Notes under the pieces: generated by a model
Seen by the model: the letters and a program-made list of their open reading frames with translations, nothing else
What the model was told of the DNA's origin: nothing
The model's database searches: none
DNA from: Rhizobium sp. ICMP 5592
Lineage (GTDB): Bacteria > Pseudomonadota > Alphaproteobacteria > Rhizobiales > Rhizobiaceae
Length of the DNA stretch: 64,000 nucleotides
Reading direction: 5' to 3'
NCBI RefSeq assembly: GCF_009498525.1
Contig: NZ_QSNT01000001.1
Span: forward strand, 1,573,083-1,637,082
Shown here: piece by piece, positions 60,256-64,000 of the stretch
How positions within the stretch are numbered: position 1 is the stretch's first letter
How the letters are laid out: each line of letters begins with the position of its first letter
Position numbers and translations under genes: made by a program

Positions 60256-61167
60256 ATGGCGACGATCGCTTCATCAGAAACGGACCAGGCAACAGTAAAA
60301 CCAGGGCGCAGCTTTCGCGTGCCCCTGGGGCTCGTTTCCTATCTCCAGGCGGCGCCGCTGTTTCTGATCCTCGGCTTCTTCTTCCTGCTGCCGATCGCGA
60401 TGATCGGTGTCGTCAGTTTCTGGGACTATGACTTCGCCAGCCTTTATCCCGCCTTTCTGACCACGAACTATACCGATACGCTGGGTTCATGGGTTACCTG
60501 GAAAACCTATCTCAACACATTGAAATTTACGGTCATTGTCTGGTCGCTGACATTGTTCATCGGCTTCTGGGTCGCCTATTTCCTTGCCTTTCATATCCGC
60601 CGCACGTCGACGCAGATGATCCTCTTTCTCGTCTGCACCGTGCCATTCATGACGTCGAACATCATCCGCATGATCTCCTGGATCCCGGTGCTCGGACGCA
60701 ACGGGCTCGTCAATTCGACGCTCATTGAAATGGGTCTCATTCCAAAGCCGATCGAGTGGCTGCTCTATTCCGATTTCGCCGTCGTTCTGGCGATGGTGCA
60801 TCTCTATACGCTGTTCATGGTGACGCCGATCTTCAACACGCTGATGCGTATCGACCGCTCGCTGTTCGAAGCGGCGCGCGATGCCGGCGCCAACGGCTGG
60901 CAGATTCTCTGGAACGTGGTGATCCCACTTGCCAAGCCCGGCATCGCGATCGGCTCGATCTTCGTCGTCACCCTGGTCATGGCGGATTTCTCCACCGTGC
61001 AGGTCATGTCCGGCGGACAGAGCGCCTCCATCGCGCTGATGATGAAGAACCAGATGTCGCTGCTGCAATATCCGGCCGCTGCCGCCAATGCCGTCGTGCT
61101 CCTGATCGTCGTCCTCATGATGGTCGCGGCCATCCTGCGCGTCGTCGATATCCGCAAGGAGCTTTGA
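60256..61167 (+). CDS. PotB-like ABC transporter permease
   Basis: The 303-residue product has six membrane segments (first FLILGFFFLLPIAMIGVVSF) and the EAA loop SLFEAARDAGANGWQILWNVVIPLAKPGI. This is the PotB/PotH layout. Its stop codon and the next start are separated by one base. Confidence 0.92.
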   Translation: MATIASSETDQATVKPGRSFRVPLGLVSYLQAAPLFLILGFFFLLPIAMIGVVSFWDYDFASLYPAFLTTNYTDTLGSWVTWKTYLNTLKFTVIVWSLTLFIGFWVAYFLAFHIRRTSTQMILFLVCTVPFMTSNIIRMISWIPVLGRNGLVNSTLIEMGLIPKPIEWLLYSDFAVVLAMVHLYTLFMVTPIFNTLMRIDRSLFEAARDAGANGWQILWNVVIPLAKPGIAIGSIFVVTLVMADFSTVQVMSGGQSASIALMMKNQMSLLQYPAAAANAVVLLIVVLMMVAAILRVVDIRKEL

Positions 61168-61168
61168 G

Positions 61169-61990
61169 ATGAACCACGAAAAACGCACCTTCGAATTCTA
61201 CGTCCTGGCGATCTTCTTCATTGTCTTCGTGCTGTTTCTCTATGGCCCGCTTTCGGCGATCGTCATCCTTTCCTTCCAGGGGCCTGACGGCGGCCTGACC
61301 TTCCCGTTGAATGGCGTCTCCTTGCATTGGTTCGCCAACCTGTTCGAGAAACAGGCGGTTGGTGACTTCGGCGCTTCGTTCCAGCGGTCTTTCATTCTCG
61401 GCCTGATGGTCATGGTCGTCACCGTCGTCGTCTCGCTGCTGGCGGGGCTGGCCTTCCGCCGCCGTTTCCGCGGATCGTCGCTGCTGTTTTACGCGACCGT
61501 CGCCAGTCTCGTGGTGCCGTCCATCATCATTTCCCTCGGCATCGGCGTTGTTTTCCAGCAAGGCGGCCTGCCTCCAGCCTGGTATTCGTCTGCATTCGGC
61601 GCACATCTGACCTGGACGCTGCCCTTCGGCGTGCTGATCATGTTTGCCGTCTTCAACCGTTTCTCGCCGGCTTATGAGGAGGCCGCGCGCGATCTGGGTG
61701 CCAGCTCGTGGCAGACCTTTCGCCACGTCGTGCTGCCGATGATCGCGCCGAGCCTGATCGGCGTAGGTCTGTTCGGCTTCACACTGTCTTATGACGAGTT
61801 CGCACGCACCCTGATGACGTCGGGCACCTACAACACGCTTCCCCTGGAAATCTATGGGATGACCACGAACGTCACCACGCCGGTGCTCTATGCGCTGGGA
61901 ACGGTGACGACACTCTTCTCTTTCACCATCATTCTCGTCGCGCTCGGTATCATGACCATGCTTGGTCGCCGGCAGGCCAAGAAAAGCTGA
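61169..61990 (+). CDS. PotC-like ABC transporter permease
   Basis: The 273-residue product has six membrane segments and the EAA loop AYEEAARDLGASSWQTFRHVVLPMIAPSL. FLYGPLSAIVILSF near the start is typical of PotC/PotI. It is followed after four bases by the racemase gene. Confidence 0.92.
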   Translation: MNHEKRTFEFYVLAIFFIVFVLFLYGPLSAIVILSFQGPDGGLTFPLNGVSLHWFANLFEKQAVGDFGASFQRSFILGLMVMVVTVVVSLLAGLAFRRRFRGSSLLFYATVASLVVPSIIISLGIGVVFQQGGLPPAWYSSAFGAHLTWTLPFGVLIMFAVFNRFSPAYEEAARDLGASSWQTFRHVVLPMIAPSLIGVGLFGFTLSYDEFARTLMTSGTYNTLPLEIYGMTTNVTTPVLYALGTVTTLFSFTIILVALGIMTMLGRRQAKKS

Positions 61991-61994
61991 GAAC

Positions 61995-62726
61995 ATGCGC
62001 TTATTGCTGATCAATCCAAACACCACCACGTCGATGACGGAAAAGGCGGCGGTCGCCGCGCGCGCGGTCGCGGCCATCGGCACGGAGATCATCGCCGGGA
62101 CTTCGCGGATGGGACCGCCTTCCATCGAGGGATATTACGACGGCGCTCTTGCCGTCCCTGGTTTGCTCAGCGAGCTCAAGGAACAACGCACGGCGGGTTA
62201 CGACGCAGCGATCATTTCCTGTTTCGACGATACCGGTCTTGAGGCGGCGCGTGCCTTTTCGGATGTGCCGGTCCTCGGGCTCTGCGAATCTGCCGTCGTG
62301 ACGGCCGGTTTCCTAGCGCAGCGCTTCACGATCGTCACGACGCTGGAGCGCTCCCGCGTGCTGATCGAAAATCTTGTGCGACACTATGGCATGGGCGAAC
62401 GGGCAAAGGTCAGGGCCTCCGACATCGCCGTGCTGGAACTTGAGGATGGTGCCCCAGAGGCAATCGGCAAATTGCGGGCCGAGATCGAACGCGCGCTGGA
62501 CGAAGATGGGGCGGAGGCGATCGTGCTCGGCTGTGCCGGCATGGCCGACCTTACCCGCGAGCTGCAGGAGATCTACGGCGTACCCGTCATCGACGGCGTC
62601 GCGGCGGCGGTCAAGCAGGCGGAGGCGCTGGTCTCGCTGGGCCTTACCACCAGCAAACGCAGCTCCTATGCCGCGCCGCTTTCCAAGTCCTTTACCGGTG
62701 CGATGAGCGATTTCTCGCCGGTTTGA
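61995..62726 (+). CDS. Asp/Glu/hydantoin racemase family protein
   Basis: The 243-residue product starts MRLLLINPNTTTSMTEK, the signature of hydantoin racemases. It has the two catalytic cysteines C76 (ISCFDDTG) and C180 (LGCAGMADL). Family members racemise 5-substituted hydantoins or allantoin by two-base catalysis. The ATG at 61995 is chosen over one at 61962 because it fits the family N-terminus. It closes the importer operon. Together with two amidohydrolases across the divergent promoter it suggests uptake and breakdown of a racemic cyclic amide (inference). Confidence 0.88.
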   Translation: MRLLLINPNTTTSMTEKAAVAARAVAAIGTEIIAGTSRMGPPSIEGYYDGALAVPGLLSELKEQRTAGYDAAIISCFDDTGLEAARAFSDVPVLGLCESAVVTAGFLAQRFTIVTTLERSRVLIENLVRHYGMGERAKVRASDIAVLELEDGAPEAIGKLRAEIERALDEDGAEAIVLGCAGMADLTRELQEIYGVPVIDGVAAAVKQAEALVSLGLTTSKRSSYAAPLSKSFTGAMSDFSPV

Positions 62727-62727
62727 G

Positions 62728-62749
62728 AGGGCTGCATCAGGGCAGCCCT
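62728..62749. terminator. Hairpin between convergent genes
   Basis: AGGGCTGC pairs perfectly with GCAGCCCT around ATCAGG directly between the racemase stop and the DUF6665 stop codon. It probably ends transcription from both sides. Confidence 0.6.
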
Positions 62750-63085
62750 TCACTCCTGTCGGCGCACCACACCGACCCTCGCGAGCACCTCGCTGGGGAT
62801 CGCGTAACGTTGGATAAGATCGCGGCCATTTTTCAGCCCGCAGATTTCGCGCTGGATGAAAAAGGCCCAGACAGCATCGGCGGCCTTGTTCACGAGGTTT
62901 TCTCGCTCGTCGGCGCTGTGACGTTCCGGGCTCCACGCCTGCAATTCCGCCAGAGCGGTTTCCACCTTCAAGCCGTGACGTCCAAGAGAACCGGCGCGCT
63001 CGGCCATCAGTTCATATTCGAGAACGTTGAAACCGCTATCGGTTGAATGAAACTGCCGGAGAGATTGCGGTGGGCGAACGCTCAT
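62750..63085 (-). CDS. DUF6665 family protein
   Basis: The 111-residue product begins MSVRPPQSLRQFHSTDSGFN and continues VLEYELMAERAGSLGRHGLK, a mainly helical protein ending RYAIPSEVLARVG. The pattern fits DUF6665, a small family common in rhizobia without known function. GAGGATAA precedes the ATG. It starts 17 bases after the small membrane protein gene, so the two are probably one operon. Confidence 0.8.
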   Translation of the reverse strand: MSVRPPQSLRQFHSTDSGFNVLEYELMAERAGSLGRHGLKVETALAELQAWSPERHSADERENLVNKAADAVWAFFIQREICGLKNGRDLIQRYAIPSEVLARVGVVRRQE

Positions 63086-63102
63086 CGGATTTATCCTCAG
63101 CC

Positions 63103-63255
63103 TTAACGGGCCGGCGAACCAACGATCTGAAAATATCCCCAGGCAGTGGCAAACACTGCAAGCACGACAATGACAACAAGCAGTTTGCGCAGCCCGGGAC
63201 GTGGTGCCTTGGGCGGCGGTTTCGGCTTTCGAAACTTGATGACGTTGTCGTTCAT
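63103..63255 (-). CDS. Small single-pass membrane protein
   Basis: The 50-residue product starts MNDNVIKFRKPKPPPKAPRP, then has one hydrophobic segment (LLVVIVVLAVFATAWGYF) and ends IVGSPAR. GAGGG lies five bases before the ATG. Short proteins with this layout (basic/proline-rich N-terminus, one membrane helix) are conserved in rhizobia as hypothetical proteins. The TAA stop is followed by the DUF6665 gene, which suggests joint function. Confidence 0.7.
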   Translation of the reverse strand: MNDNVIKFRKPKPPPKAPRPGLRKLLVVIVVLAVFATAWGYFQIVGSPAR

Positions 63256-63532
63256 GTGCCCTCGGCTACCGAATATCTTCCACCGCCTAGTTCACCTGAA
63301 TCCCGCCGCGGATCAAGAGCGTTTCCCGGCAATCCAGCACGGATCGAACATGCCGTCGCCTGGCGACTTCTGTCCAAGACGCTCAAGCCCGGCGTGCATG
63401 CGTGCTTTGCAACTTATTTCCTCACTTGGCCGCGCGAAGAGAACGTCGTTTCTTATAATATATTCAGTCTACGTATTTTATAGACTATTGAAGCGGTGCT
63501 GCGGCACCGATGCGATAATCGGATGACCCCAC

Positions 63533-64000
63533 ATGTCCTATCTCTTGAGCCTTCTCGACAAAAGTCCCATCGAAGCCGGTAAGAATGCCACGGATGCATT
63601 GCGGGCAACCGCCAAGCTGGCCATCCGTGCCGAGGAGCTTGGCTATCACCGCTTCTGGGTGGCCGAGCACCACAATATGGCGAACCTGGCGAGTTCCGCG
63701 CCCGAGGCACTGATCGCCTATCTGCTCGCCAAGACATCGAAAATCCGCGTCGGCTCCGGCGGCGTGATGCTGCAACACTACAGCGCCTACAAGGTAGCGG
63801 AGACCTTCAATCTCCTGTCTTCGCTGGCGCCCGGTCGCGTCGATCTCGGCGTCGGCAAGGCGCCGGGCGGCTTTCCGCTGTCCACACGGGCATTGCAGAT
63901 AGCGGTCGATCCTGAGCGCAAACCGAGCTTTGCCGACCAGCTTGCTGACATCAACACCTATCTTTCGACCGAACCCCAGGCGGATGCGGCCATCGCCACG
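63533..64000 (+). CDS. Luciferase-like (LLM) flavin-dependent oxidoreductase, 3' end outside window
   Basis: The frame starts ATG at 63533 and is open to the edge of the window (156 codons visible). The product begins MSYLLSLLDKSPIEAGKNAT and contains AEELGYHRFWVAEHHNMANLASSAPE, VGSGGVMLQHYSAYKVAE and LAPGRVDLGVGKAPGG, the N-terminal pattern of single-component LLM oxidoreductases. Its substrate is unknown. It is not closely similar to the NtaA-type enzyme encoded at 31517-32857. Confidence 0.9.
   Translation, partial: MSYLLSLLDKSPIEAGKNATDALRATAKLAIRAEELGYHRFWVAEHHNMANLASSAPEALIAYLLAKTSKIRVGSGGVMLQHYSAYKVAETFNLLSSLAPGRVDLGVGKAPGGFPLSTRALQIAVDPERKPSFADQLADINTYLSTEPQADAAIAT

Noticed and set aside
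1..64000. Insertion sequences, prophage, integrases, tRNA, rRNA and CRISPR arrays
   Set aside because: No transposase or integrase-like protein, no spaced direct-repeat array and no tRNA cloverleaf was noticed on either strand by reading; short degenerate elements could have been missed without software.

Overview
The window looks like about 64 kb of chromosome or chromid from a member of the Rhizobiaceae (Rhizobium/Agrobacterium/Sinorhizobium relatives). The reasons are the fairly high GC content, the many solute-binding-protein ABC operons each paired with a GntR regulator, a Kps/Rkp-type capsule (K-antigen) locus, and several small rhizobial-type hypothetical genes. This assignment is an inference from gene content; no 16S or other marker gene is present. 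I saw no tRNA, rRNA, insertion sequence, prophage, integrase or CRISPR array.

Region 1 (1-22 kb) is an ABC-transporter-dependent capsule locus. It has a two-domain glycosyltransferase cut by the window edge, a DUF4214-like/beta-sandwich protein, a TPR protein, two divergent KpsE paralogues, KpsM, KpsT, an outer-membrane KpsD/Wza-like lipoprotein, the poly-Kdo linker enzymes KpsC and KpsS, three glycosyltransferases, two FkbM methyltransferases, a DUF6270-like SGNH protein, an AraC regulator and a protein of unknown function. Together they would build a glycan on a Kdo-lipid primer, decorate it and export it. Two unusual sharing patterns stand out: a C-terminal beta-rich module in two otherwise unrelated proteins, and DUF4214-like helical modules in three proteins.

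Region 2 (22-29 kb) is an envelope-stress-like unit: an OmpR/EnvZ-type two-component system convergent with macB-macA and a Met/His-rich LTXXQ (Spy/CpxP-like) periplasmic protein.

Region 3 (29-38 kb) is nitrogen-compound metabolism: an agmatinase-family ureohydrolase, an aminotransferase, an operon of HutC-like regulator, LysR regulator and flavin monooxygenase, and a divergent polar-amino-acid ABC importer whose promoter carries a HutC-like palindrome.

Region 4 (38-43 kb) has two secreted Gly/Asn-repeat proteins flanking a NarL-type two-component system and a DUF4336 protein.

Region 5 (43-52 kb) holds a DapA-superfamily enzyme divergent from a GntR regulator and an M24 peptidase. Next to them is an operon encoding a FadR-type regulator, a trans-sulfuration-type PLP enzyme and a CUT1 sugar-type ABC importer, an unusual combination.

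Region 6 (52-64 kb) has two small genes, an alpha/beta hydrolase, two cytosine-deaminase-like amidohydrolases and a GntR regulator. These are divergent from a PotABCD-like ABC importer followed by an Asp/Glu/hydantoin racemase, which together suggest a cyclic-amide catabolic locus. The window ends with a DUF6665 gene, a 50-residue membrane protein and a truncated luciferase-like monooxygenase. Starts were chosen from ribosome binding sites, stop/start overlaps and family-typical N-termini; no search or alignment software was run.
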